NCBI RefSeq assembly: GCF_020921035.1
Contig: NC_063151.1
Span: 30,820,934-30,884,933, forward strand
Length of the DNA: 64,000 nt
Direction: 5' to 3'
Source of the DNA: Rhodamnia argentea
Taxonomy: Eukaryota > Streptophyta > Magnoliopsida > Myrtales > Myrtaceae
The position numbers were made by a program, and so were the translations under genes. Positions within the stretch are counted from its first letter, which is position 1. The number at the start of each line of letters is the position of its first letter. The notes under the pieces are model-generated. The model had not been told where the DNA came from. It ran no database searches and was given only the letters and a program-made list of their open reading frames with translations. Below are positions 12,903 through 24,933 of this stretch, one piece after another.

Positions 12903-13006
12903 CTCAATTTAAATACACTTATTTCATGAAAGATATACACACATTTTGTCTCCCCTTCTCACTTTCTCACCGAGAAGAAGGACGTCTGCTCCTTGCAATC
13001 TTCATA

Positions 13007-13013
<7 letters not shown>

Positions 13014-13074
<61 letters not shown>
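13014..13074. repeat. (TA)n microsatellite, about 30 units
   Basis: About 60 bases of uninterrupted TA, which create open frames of poly-Tyr-Ile on the plus strand. The perfect run suggests a highly mutable locus. Confidence 0.95.
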
Positions 13075-13075
<1 letters not shown>

Positions 13076-14935
13076 GGCATCAAACTGAAACGTCTTCCCA
13101 AGCCAAGATTTTTCTGAACCTGATTATGTAGACCAAATGCATGCTTCCCATTCCCTTTAAGGACGAGTTAAAGAAAGGGGGGACGGATCCCGCTACGAAC
13201 GAAAGAGATGAACTCGGCATGATTTATGCAGCTAGTCGATAAGGAGATGCCGAGCCCAACAACTGGTCTGTTCACGAAAAAACGGATGATCTAAGAGCTG
13301 AGCGGCAATGGGACGATCGTCATGGTTAACTTGTATACATTGCAACGATAAAATCCCCCAGCATCTCTAGATAAAGAATCTTGTACACATTGATATGAGG
13401 CGATGTGAAAGAATAACTCGACGAGGAATCGCGGAATCCTAATGAATGTTCGAGTCGTGGTTTTGGTGACTGTGTCAATGTCATCCATAGATGAACTATC
13501 GATGTACGAAGCGATGTGGAAAAAAAACATTTTCCTTAATTTTTTGGCATTTGAATCGTTTAGGAAAATGAGTCAACGGAATATATTTTTCTATAAAAGC
13601 ATAAATTCAGGAAAATGATTTCCTCTTTCAAAAATCGGAAATCATTTTTTAAAATCTGACTAGCCATCGGTCCTTGGACGTTAAACTCTGTGCTTGGGCA
13701 TAGGAATCCCAACGTTCGTTCTCGGGCCATTGGTAGTGAGGCGGGGTCCTCGTGCCCGGGCCCAGGTCCATCAAGGCCAGCCCGGGCGTTGAACCAATCA
13801 ATTCTGAAGCTTTCCATGGAAAACAAAATGAAGTTGTTTTACGCTCACAAAGATTTGAAGCATGGTCTTCGATTTAAATAAACATTCACATGACCACTGG
13901 ATCAATCTGGCTTTTTTTTTCATTTAAAAAGTTGCACTATTTATACATTAAAATTGAAATTTATGATTTTACAGAAAAAGAGGAGATGAGAAAATGTAGT
14001 CAATTCCATTTCTACCTGGAACGTAAAACAACATATGTAACTTTTATATCATTTGAAGCAAAATTGTTTAGCAACAAGTGAAAATAAAGTGATTTTTTTA
14101 TTTCAAAATCAACTTAATTTTTGGAATTGAGTTAATTACAAGAAAAAAAAATCAGATAGGAAATATGTTCGCGAGCTCTATGTTTTATTAGCTTGTTATT
14201 CGACAATCGGTCAATCACATGAATTAAATCGGCATCCAAGTCAAATTTGAAATGGGAATGGATATTTCTTTAAATACTAAAATTATGGATGAAAATTTTG
14301 AATTAGCCAAGGCTCAAGTACAATAGTGAAAGGCTCCTTTCCTCCTCTCTATAAATGGGAGGATACCCACAATTGTTATTTCTTAGAGGCTAAACCCTTT
14401 TCAAGGATGCAAAATTTCGCAAGAACCTAGTCGCTAAAAACCTCGTATCGTGATCAAGCCGTCATACGTCCAACTTACATATCGCGTTATCTTTTATTTC
14501 CTACGATGAATTGGTTACAATCCCAATAATATATCTAAAAAAGTTATCAACATGCGAAAGTACATTACCAACATATGTTCACATAATAACTTGTAAGGAA
14601 AGGTAAGTGTCATCGAAGATCGAAGGCTTTTATTACCAAAGATTATTATTATTATTTTTGTCGAGCACGAATTAAAACGTATTAAGCATAATTTAATTTG
14701 CAGTTAATCTCCCCGAAAAATAACGCCGCTGGTCATCATTTAATGAAAACCTAAACATACTCAGACTCTCTCTCTCTCTCGCTCTCGGCGTGTGTTCCTG
14801 ACTTCAACCCCCCGCAACAAGAAGCCTCCCTCTCCGTCCCCTCTCTCTCTCTCTCTCTCAGCCGCAACGCCAGCTCGCCGAATCGAATATCTCGTGATCA
14901 ATCCCTTCCATCGAATCCCACTCTTCCATTCTCGA
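13075..14935. other. intergenic region upstream of LARP1C-like gene
   Basis: No gene is supported. About 13545-13665 resembles a short repeat also seen at 37172-37390 (AAAATGATTTCC.., AAATCATTTTTT). The last 180 bases before the LARP start are CT-rich and probably form the leader of that gene. Confidence 0.4.
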
Positions 14936-17900
14936 ATGCCTACAGCACCCGATTCTCCTTCCAACCACCACTCTCCTCGCGCCGGCGGCGGCGGCGGCGG
15001 CGCCGCCAGCAGCCCCCGCTTCCGCCACAACTGCCTCCCTTCCCCGTGGGCGCAGGTCGTCCGCGGCGAGCAGCCGCCGCCGCCGCCCCCTGCCCCCGCC
15101 GATCAATCGCCGTCCCCTCCCCCGCCTCCGGCCGCGGCGGAGCAGCCCCAGCGGCGGCAGCAACCGCCTCACTCTCCGCCGAAGCCGGCTCCGGCGGCGG
15201 CTCCCGACGATCCCGCGGCCGAAGCGGAGGGTTGCGATGTGAACGGGGGCAATGCAGGTCCGTCGAGGCCGAGCAAGCCGGCTTGGAAGATGCCGGCGCC
15301 CAGCGACGTCGTGGAGGCTGGTCCTGTGATGGGAGATTCTGTGGCTTGGCCTGCTTTGTCTGAGTCTGCTAGAGCTCCAGTCAAATCGCTATCCGTCGAA
15401 TCCACTCCCAAAGCCGTCAATAATGGATCGGCCTCCAGTTCTCAGGTTTGTCTTGGTAGCTTTCGATCATTCTGTGATTATTGCGTTTGAGATTTGCAAA
15501 ATAAACTTGCACGGTCCTAAGTTTGGCTATCGTCAGTGTTGTGAGCGACGTAATCAACTAAAGCTGTTGGATCCACATTATTTAATACTCTTACCCCCCT
15601 TTTCTTTTTCACTAGGCCACTTACCTTATATCATGTTAATGAGTAACGTCGCACTTATTAAGTATTATGTGCCATTAGATTGAATTTGAGTTGTTACTGA
15701 TGCAAAAGATGAAGGTTTGTCTCCCTTACATGTTATATTGGACGATTTGTGAATGCTGCTTATATGATTCGAATAGGGGCCAATCATTCCCAATTTACCT
15801 GAGAGACAAGGTAGCAGCAGCAATGGAAGCCCGAGAACAACACCAAACCGCACCCAGCAGGTTCGTAGAAGGCCGAACAGACGTGGTGATGGCACTGGAG
15901 CAAGCAATGGCAGTGGGAGTTGGCGGCCACAAACTGGCTTCGCTCCTCCTCCTCCTTCACAACCTTTACCACGACCAGTCCCTATGTTTCAGATGTCTCC
16001 AAATCCTTATGGAAACTTTGTTCGTCCTGCACCGCCAGATTTTTCCAATGGAGAGCCTCCTTATCGGGGGAATAATTGGGACAGCAGACCAACTGGAGGT
16101 CTTCCATCTCGGCCACAGCTTATGAATGGTCACCCTGAATCTTCTCAAAGGGTTCATTCTTCTCGTAATAATTATGGGAATAGGCGTGATCATGACCGTG
16201 GAAATTACCCCTCTCAGCAACATAGCGGCGCTCCAAGGGGCTTCGGAAGGCTTTCACCGCCACCAGTAAACTCTATGGTATATATGGGGCCGCAGCCTAT
16301 GAGACCTTTTGGAATGCCTATGGGTTATGCTGGTAAGTTGTGCTTTAGGTATCCTAAGTAAGCCTTTATGGGATTGCTTCTTCTTGACTATGGGGACTTT
16401 TATTTTCAGAGATGCCGTCGCAATATTATTCTCCTGCATTGCATGTGGATCCCTACACGGGTTGGCAATATGTGGTTCATACGCCAACCGCACACATGTT
16501 TACGCCCATGGCTGTACCAGATAACACTCTGCCTGTGTCTGCCCCTGAGAGCAACGTGCCTGCAGCTGGGCATGAGAACACTTTGCCCGCATCTTTGGTT
16601 GATCAAATAGAATACTATTTCAGGTATCGTAGTTGGCTACTGGTTCGGATCATGATTTTTTTTTTTTTTTCCAGTTTGAGGGGAAGTAATACTTGTCATA
16701 CCTATTTTGAATCTCAGCGATGATAACTTGGTTAAAGACGTTTTTCTGAGAAGTAACATGGACGAGGAAGGCTGGGTTTCTATTGAAATAATAGCAAAGT
16801 TCAGACGGGTATGTAATATTCACTGTTCCACAATCGTTGGATTGCCCATATAAAATTCTGCAGTTTGCAATGCTTGACTTACCTGGGGATTGATTTAACC
16901 GTTTAGCACAAATAGAAGATTGAGCACGATGTATCAGTTAAATAATTCTCTCACTGCCTCAATTGCATAGTTGGATACGGACAGTTCTTAATAGTAGGGA
17001 GGCATACTGGCATTTTTAAACAAACAGATGTATCTGTTCACATATGGGTTCTGGTAATCCACCCTGCATAGTTGATTTCCAGTATCTATCAGTCCAGAAG
17101 CTTATTATTTTACTTAGCTTAGAAATCAAAAGGCTAGAAGTCCATGTTAACTGATTGATGTCGCATTCATTTGTATTTCAATTATAATTTGCTCACCATT
17201 GATGATGTCAATGCTTTCGTGAATAAGTACATACTTGTCAATTAATTTCTATATCGTTCAAATGAATATATCTTGTAACGACACATCATTAAAGTTGCTT
17301 TGAACACTTTTATGGGCTGCCTTATGATAGTTTATGGTTTCTGTGGATCGATATGTTGTGGTGTAGCAGAACTGTAGACTATTCTTCACCTCTATTGCCT
17401 CAAGCAGCTAAGGTTACTTGGGGCATTTTGCTATGTACTGTCACAAATAAATCTCCATAAGCAAGTGAGACATTAGGCCCCAGCCTACAGAGTCTATAAA
17501 GAAAGCCGTTCGCTTTTAGCCATCAAGTCCTCTGTGTGTGTGCATGTGCATGTGTGTTGGCTTCCAGTGCCAGAAAAGTAATTTTTCTTCACGGAACTTA
17601 GTTTGCATGAGCTTGGGCCAGCTATACAGGGCTTTCAAGGCCAACTGGCTCATCAGTCACAACCATCACTCTTTTACTTCAATACTTCAGAAAACAATGT
17701 TATGCTTCATGTACAGTACTAATGGTTATCAAGCTGAACCAGCCCGAAGTAATGATAACGAGTAGTTGAAATTGACTTAATTGAGGACTTATATACGCAA
17801 CTTGAATTGAGTTAAAGTGGACGCAGATTTCGTATGGGGCTGTGCCACTTATATTAAGATATAAATGTATTGGTCATCGACTTTGATGCGGTACTGTGCA

Positions 17901-20230
17901 AGTTTTTTTTTTTTTTTTTGGTAAGGATACTGTGCAAGCTTTTGTAGCTTGAACTTTTAAAGAGGGCCCTAAGCTGGATGCTGTTATTTGTATATGTGCT
18001 TTATCAAGTGCTTTGAAACAATGTCAGAGTTTTGTACTAGTTGGGACTGGTAAGCGGTTGAAGCCTCATATTGAAGTGCTCGTTGATCTAGTATTTAATT
18101 CCAAATCACCGGATAGGTAATGCCTTGGTTTGGATAATTCGCTGTACTGATGAGGATGCTTCCTTTGTCCTGATGAAGCAAATTTGTTGATTCTGGATTT
18201 TCTGCCACTTGACATCCTCCAGAACATCTTGTCTTCACTATTATTAAAAGGAAATTCAAAAAGTAAAGACATCTGAAAGAGAGAAGACTTCAGATTCTCC
18301 TCAATCATCAAAGCTCTTGTCAAGCAACAGGTTTCTAGTGGATGAGATTTTTGTTGCTCTGGAAATGAGAAGAAACTTTAACATTCTTGTTTGCTGCTGT
18401 GATTAAGAGATTCTGAAATTTGACAAAATCTGTCACTGCTCCTCAAATCTATGCAAAATTTTCGGCTTTGAATCTGGTGAACTCAGAGAAATTATCCCAA
18501 CTCTTGATCATAGGTTCCCATGATTCAATTCTATACAGATCTTTCACTTGTTGCGTCATCCAGTACTTCCTCTGCAAAGGCTGCATTCCACATAAGTATA
18601 TCCTGGAGCCCTTTCCCAATGAGGTTTAGGTTAAATAAGCTGAAATTTCTTAGTCGTCAATGTCTAGATCCGGAAAGGTTGTGAATGTGGCCCCTACTAG
18701 CTGATTCCTGAGGTAGGTTTTCTGCCTAAGTGACTCTGGAACTTGTTTGAACTTGTCTGAGTTTTCTGAGAGGTGTAAATTTCCTTTTTGTGAGCCTTCG
18801 TGGCTTTTGGAATCTGTTTGTGACATAGAGATGGGTACCTCCTTGTTTCTTTTGTTAGTGGTAATGGTGTTTTTTTTTTTGGGGGGGGGGGAGGAGGAGA
18901 GAAGCGGGGAAGGGGGGAAGGGGGGGGGGAGCCGGGTGTGGTGTTTGGTGGTGGGAGCGGGGGTGATTGTTTGGGCAGGGTGTATTTCCACGTTGTCTAT
19001 GAATTTAGGTGACGAAGTTTGGTACCCAAAGGTGAGCCAATCAAGGAGGTCATTTTGGCTTCTACTTAAGAGCGTGATTTACTTATGTCCTATGGGAGGT
19101 CAATGAATTTACGGTGTGCATTGTAGGATCAGAAAAGTTGCCAGCTCCCATTGTGCTATCCAATGGTTGTTGTGATTTCTTGATCTTATTGAGTTGGGCT
19201 ATATCAGTGCTTTTACTTAGTGTCCTCCAAACATATGGAGGAGACACTTTTATAGCTATGGCAGATAGTCTTGCCATTAGATTTTTCCAGATGTTGGGAA
19301 CCGAGTTTTTGCCAGGCAGCATGTGAAATTATACATTTTCTTTCATACTCTCCAAATTAAGTATGCTCTCATGATTTTCTTGGCTACTTCATTTTTAGTA
19401 TACCTTCGGTCTGTATCTGCTTTATCTGCTCAACTACCGCAGGATCTTTCTTGAGCCTGATGACCTTGGGTATGGAAGCTTCTGTTGGTAGGTTATGATA
19501 TGTTCATGTTCTAGATACTTCTGTGAAATATCATCTTCTGGTACAGATTCAGCTCTTAGGAGTTTGTTTTTTGCCCTTTATCTTTTCTCGGTATGTCATC
19601 TTTCAACTATACAGACAATTCTAATGTTGGACACTGTATTTTTGCAGGTTCAGGAAATGACCAGGGACGTAAAGTTGATACTTGATTCATTGAAAGCTTC
19701 AAGAATTGTTGAAGTGTGGGTAAGTTTTTCATATGTGAGTTCCATTGTGCATCTACCAACTCGGCACAGTGATGAGCATGATGAGCCGTGGTAAAATTAA
19801 CGTATCTACTTAGATTCAGCATTACTTTTGCTGTATGTGTTTATGAGTTAGAGATGTTGGTTCTGCTTGGATATTGTAGACAGACAATTTACAACTGAAG
19901 GTGTCTCCTGCCATGAAATTTGTGCAGGATCGGAAAGTCAGGAGACGTGGTGATTGGAAGAAATTCTTCCGAATTGACGAGCCAAATAAGCAGGTTGCCA
20001 TCGAGAATGATTCACCTTCCCCTAGCGGATTTGTTCACAACAAGCTGGCAACTACTTTGGAGAAATTTACGATGGAGGAAGCAGTTGCAGAAACAGACAA
20101 TAACGTCACTGGTGAGGCAGATCTGCACTCTGAGGACGTGTCTGGAAGAAATTCTTCTGAACGGACAGGCACGTTGAAACTCCCAAATGGGGAGGTTACC
20201 GAGCAGTATTCGTCTTCAAGCAAGAATTGA
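14936..20230 (+). CDS. LARP1C: La-related protein 1C-like (LARP1B/C) RNA-binding protein
   Basis: Six exons (14936-15445, 15777-16332, 16410-16623, 16718-16808, 19648-19719, 19928-20230) give 581 residues. The start is the first in-frame ATG; the frame is open upstream but lacks ATG. Residues 1-150 are low-complexity, Pro/Ala/Gly-rich and contain the LARP1 phrase PSPWAQVVRG. Residues 171-350 are Arg/Gly/Pro-rich. The La motif starts near residue 421 (QIEYYFSDDNLVKDVFLRSN), continues through MDEEGWVSIEIIAKFRR and VKLILDSLKASRIVEV, and ends RRRGDWKKFF. No C-terminal DM15 repeats are seen, as in plant LARP1B/C rather than LARP1A. Known: the La motif binds RNA 3' ends, and Arabidopsis LARP1C has been linked to leaf senescence. 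A 2.8 kb intron splits the La motif. Splice phases all agree. The family is certain; 1B versus 1C is not resolved. Confidence 0.9.
16809..19647 (+). other. 2.8 kb intron of the LARP1C-like gene, with a G-rich tract
   Basis: A large intron lies between FRR and VQEM of the La motif. It holds no recognisable gene or transposon. At 18869-18941 a T run switches abruptly to a G run and then several further G runs (GGGGGGGGGGG, GGGG, GGGGGG, GGGGGGGGG), enough to form a G-quadruplex on the sense strand. Open frames inside it (18747-19106, 18650-18991) are by-products of this composition. Confidence 0.7.
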
Positions 20231-23035
20231 TGCTTACAGAACCACAAAAAAGTAGGCACAATGCTATTGGAAAGGTGCCTCATGGAGGGTTCTGGAATGC
20301 CAGGTGGAGATCATCCGCCTTTTATTTATATTATTTTTTCCGTCAGAGGCTGAATGACAGTTTAATGAGGTGGATGGAGGAAAAGCATAACAAACATCTG
20401 CAGGTTTTTCTCCACTAAGGCTTAAGAAACTTTGAATGAAATGGAAAGAGGAGCTCGAAAGAACTATAGGGGACTAGGTTGTACAGCTTGTTTTGGTATT
20501 TAGATTGTTTTGGATGCTTCTTAATATTACTTGTGGTTTTATGGTACGGTGGAAAAACCTGTTTTAAGGTCTTTTCTTGGGGAGCATTTTTACATTTTTT
20601 CTTTTGCGATTCTTAAGTTTCGTTGATTCAGATCAAAGTGCATCCTTTTCTGGGTTGCTGTGGGATGAATGTCTTTGAGTTCTGCACTTGAGCGGGAGCG
20701 GGTCTTTTTCTGTACTCATCTTTTGGCACACTGTTAACAATACGCGATTCTTTTATTGTAGAGATATCTTCTCGTTTTGATCATCGAATCAGTTCATATG
20801 AGTTGTCCAGTTTGATTGTTTTTCTCCTTTCGATTCTCGCCTTGCTTCGAATCGTGTGTTCAACTCTGGACTTGTTATGGCGAAGGTAGTCACTGTTACA
20901 TTAAACTGGGGAAAGAGAGTGGGTGCACTTAGATGAGCAAACCGTCGCAAATATCATATTGGCTTTCTCTCGCCCTGCTTGGATAGTGATCAAGAGAAGT
21001 GACATGAGAGCAAAAGCAGTGGAGACGGTTTACACAGTGACTAGCAGAAGAAATTGAAAACAGCGAATTGCACGCCCCTATTGACGCGGCCTCTGTGTTT
21101 ACTGGTTCGTTCGGAATCTCAATCTCTTTTAATTTTGCTTGTGGTTAAATTTTGTAATTCAGGAATAGTAGTATCTCCTGACGGTGGGTTTGCTCTGCTT
21201 ATGTGGAATTACCGAAAGTAGTTAAGTTGGACTAGATAAACAAGCTGATGTTAGCAGTTTTGAGTTTCGAAAACGTGACCTTAATCAAACTGTAAATACG
21301 ACTAGGATGAGCAAAGGAAAACATCCGGAGGGGTCTAGGGCTCGTCTCATACATGCGATTTAGGCATTCATTTATCTTGAAAACAGGAAGTATGTGACAT
21401 CCGGATGACAAATTCTCTGGATATTACAGCCAATTTTGTTTTTCTTGTTGGAAAAAATGGGGAAATATATTCTAAAAAATCAGGAGAAATGGTACGGACA
21501 GAGAAATGGAAATTGTCTGTCGAGGAATCGCAGAGAGCAAGAAGAATTGGCTTTTGCTTCTTCACCAGAACAATAAGTTTGCAAATTGATCAGACTTAGT
21601 CGAGGCACGAACGAAACAAATGGGGCGCAAACGGACCGAGTTTGGTCGGTTTAGTTTACTCCTTGAACTTTAGCCTGATTCGAATATTCATGCGTTGATG
21701 CTCGATTCAAACTCGAGCGACGGTCCTGAGTTCAACAAGTTTATTTCGAGTTAGGACTGAAAATTTGACGGAATCACCACCAGCAGGGTACGTCGCAGAA
21801 GGTGTTCAGAGTTAAAAGTTCAATTCGCGTCATGAAAGGCTCAATTGAACCGTACGTGAATAGTAATCCGTCGCGATTCTTTTAATCTGTTTATGAGACG
21901 AGTAGACACATGTTTTCACAAGTTCATGTTCCTCCAAAAATGTAAGATGTACGTATATCTCAGAAGTCGTTCTTAAATGCACTTAATGCACTTAAATGCA
22001 CTTAATGTCCATTGCGTTAGATGGGAGACACAAAGCTTCAATGCGACGTGAATATGGCACGGCAAAACGTGAATTACATACCCAGGCGAGCAAAGGATCG
22101 AACGCCAAATCTAACGTAGCTCGAGAGATACTGTTTCGCTATTTACATCTCTCAAGAGCAAGCAAAACCCATTTTGCAACTCGTATTTAGTGGGCCCTCG
22201 GACAGAAATTGAACTTTAAAGGGAATTATATTTTGTCATATATCTCGAGAAAGAAGAAAATTCGAACGAGTACTCGAAATGTTTTGCTGTTTCTTCTTTC
22301 ATTTTATTTTCGCTTTAAATGAATGAGATTTAAATTTTGTCTCATACTGAACACCTCAAATCTTTCAAAAAGTAGGCAGCAGAACACAAGTTTAATGCTA
22401 ACCATATAAAATTATCGTGCAGCTTTCGGATATTTGGATCTTTGTTTTTCGAAGAATGCCGGAAATGAATTTCTGAAATCTAAAAGTGGATGCGAAAAGC
22501 AGTCCAATGGAATGAGAAAAATGAAAAATGTCAAAATGCATAGAAAATTAGAAAGAGTAAAGAAAATATATGAAACAAAAAAAAAAGTAGTTGAGAACGT
22601 ATTCGCATAGCAAATATGAATTTTAATGGGCTTTTAATGAACCGGTATATGTTTTTATAGATTGAGTTAAATATTGATACGTCTTAATGATGTGAGTTGG
22701 GTCGGATATGTGTTACCAAATTTGTATTGCTTATAAATGAATCGATTTAAAACGGTGGTCATTTTTTTTATGTGATCCAAATCCGACTCGATCCACTCAT
22801 TTGACTGCCCTTGTCCATCTAACCAAATTAAATGTTCGGGTGACGCAATAATTTGGGACACGCTGAGGCTTTTAAAAGAAACGCAGCTACAGCAATCTCT
22901 CTGTCATTGCCAAAATGGGGTCGACTCCTGGTTTTGTTGACGAGAAACACGGCAACCAGCAATAACAAGAGATCATCTTGCTCATCTACACTAAAATCGA
23001 GCTCCTCCTCCACGCGCTCATCTTCTTCTTCACTG
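20231..23035. other. intergenic between LARP1C-like and FD-like genes
   Basis: The first 500 bases probably include the LARP 3' UTR. About 22620-22812 is a relic of family B: its right end (..CACTCATTTGACTGCCCTTG) is the reverse complement of the family's TAG.GATGTCAAACGAGTGG start. The rest holds nothing I recognise. The last 180 bases before 23036 keep the FD frame open without an ATG (see the FD entry). Confidence 0.45.
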
Positions 23036-24794
23036 ATGCTCTCACCATCATCTCCAACTTCCGCCGGTCCTCCATCTTCCTTAAGATCCATGGACGACCT
23101 CTGGCAAGACATCAACTTGTCCTCCCTCCACCAGCCGGCTCCCACCGCCTCCTCCGCCGTCCACGGCGACGCAATCCTCCAGGACTTCTTGGGTGGTGTT
23201 GGTGGTGCTGGTGGACCCTTCAACGAGGACCCAACACCGGGTTCAGGGAAAAATGAGTATGATCCCGACCCTTTGTCGTCCGGCTTGGGATTGACCTCCA
23301 GGTCTGGTCTTCGGAACAGGGAAACGGGGGCTCGGGTCAGGGCGACTTCTCAGTCCCGTAGTCATCATACCCGCGGGGGAGTATCTCCAGCGTGTAATGT
23401 CTGTACCATGAAGCCGCCGTCCTTCGTGCATGTCACGCCCTCTGCGGCGGCGGCGGTGGCATCCCCTCCAGCTTTAAAGAGGAAGAGCTCGATGGAGAAC
23501 AACTGCGAATCGGCCGACCGGCGATACCAGAGGTTGATGAAAAACCGCGAGTCTGCAGAACGTTCCCGAGCCAGAAAACAGGTCCTAGCTCTCTCTGTAA
23601 TTATGTTGCTTCTCAACATATCAGGTGCTCCAGACACTTTGTCACCCTCAAATCGACAAAGATAGTCTGTGTCCTAATATTATCATAAGCAGACAGTTAT
23701 CAGTTGTTCGATGCACCCGATCTTATTCTTTTACTATAATTAGTAAATTCTTGTGCTATGAACGGATAAGCACACAAAGAGCACATGTGTTGAGCTACCA
23801 AGAATCTAATAACACCTAAAGAGGCTAGAGCAAGGCCTAATTTAAAACGAAGCGAATTATCCATCGTGTCGTGAAGATCTTTTATGTCCACGCATCAATC
23901 GCCCCTTCCGCCGCCGGAGTGATGAACAAAATAATCAATTTGGTAAACCTCTACAGATCAGCATTGATGTGAACTTAGTCACACTTTCCAAAGTCCTCCC
24001 CATCATGATCAATCACTTCCTTTTTTTTTCTATTGAGCAGCGATGAGTTTTATGTGCAGTGATATGAGGGTAGACAACATACTAGGGTAAAGGCTAGTTT
24101 CTTTTTTTCTTTCTTTGGTCACAAGGGTAAAGGCTAGTTGTGATTGTGAAAGAAGTGTTGAACATATTATAATTAGGTTATTTTTTAGTGCTGACTTTGA
24201 TGTAGGAAATCCTGTCTTTTTAATACGTGGATTTCCAACCCACTGTTATTTTTGTGGTGGGGGAAAACTGTGTAGGCTTATACGTTGGAGTTGGAGATCG
24301 AAGTTGAGCGCTTGCATGAAGAGAATGACAGGCTCAAAAGAGAACAACAGCAGGTAACTCCCAGTTCTTCACTCCACGATCAACTTCCGATATTGTTCAT
24401 CTTTGGGTTGCTTAAAGCACGTTCCTTTTTCCTTCTTTTTGGCCCAAGTGGCCTGAGGGAAAAAAAAAATGCCTCGTTGTTCCAACAAGGCGTTAGTTAA
24501 GTTAGTTGATGAGGCGCGAATTGTCATATGATCCTCCGGTTGCTCTGAGACAGGAGGAGATAAGACGAGAGCGCTCTTGACGGTCGGCCGTTCAACATCG
24601 TAGAGATAATTAGAAAACGTGTCCCACGAACATTCTCGACTGTATTAGTCTGCTTTACTTTTTCGCAAGCAGTATTGATGAAAGGTTGGGGGGAATGCCC
24701 TTTTTTGGTATTATTGCAGTTCTTGGTGGCAGCAGCAGCTGCTCAGCTTCCCAAAAAGCGCTCTCTCCGAAGAACGATCACATCCCCATTTTGA
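23036..24794 (+). CDS. FD: FD-like bZIP transcription factor (group A)
   Basis: Exons 23036-23581, 24276-24353 and 24720-24794 encode 232 residues from the first in-frame ATG. Seen: a Ser-rich N-terminus, then [15 protein letters not shown] (the conserved FD motif, usually MEEVWKDINLASLH), a variable middle, and the basic region [20 protein letters not shown]. Exon 2 gives [20 protein letters not shown], a short zipper. The C-terminus is [15 protein letters not shown], the SAP-type motif. Known: in FD the Thr/Ser of this motif is phosphorylated and bound by 14-3-3 proteins, bridging to florigen (FT) or TFL1 to control flowering; RTITSP fits R-x-x-T-x-P. Odd points: the basic region has Glu where the remembered FD sequence has Ala (ESAERS for ESAARS). 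Also, FD-like Ser-rich coding continues upstream of 23036 without an ATG. Family certain; exact start uncertain. Confidence 0.87.
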
Positions 24795-24887
24795 CAAAGC
24801 GCGAGCAAAGCCTGACCATGCGGTTGGAAAGAGATCAAGAAGAGAAACCCGACACGATTCAGAGTGGCCGTGATAAATCCTGAAGCA

Positions 24888-24890
<3 letters not shown>

Positions 24891-24930
<40 letters not shown>
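24891..24930. repeat. (GA)20 microsatellite
   Basis: A perfect GA run about 100 bases after the FD-like stop codon, probably in its 3' UTR or just beyond. Confidence 0.95.

Positions 24931-24933
<3 letters not shown>

Noticed and set aside
12926-13131. Two overlapping frames with Tyr-Ile repeats
   Set aside because: Products of the (TA)n microsatellite.
15984-16361. Separate Pro/Arg-rich small protein
   Set aside because: It is the in-frame end of exon 2 of the LARP1C-like gene; reading past the splice donor gives the apparent stop.
18650-19106. Frames inside the LARP intron
   Set aside because: Driven by the T and G homopolymer tract; no motif and no splice support.
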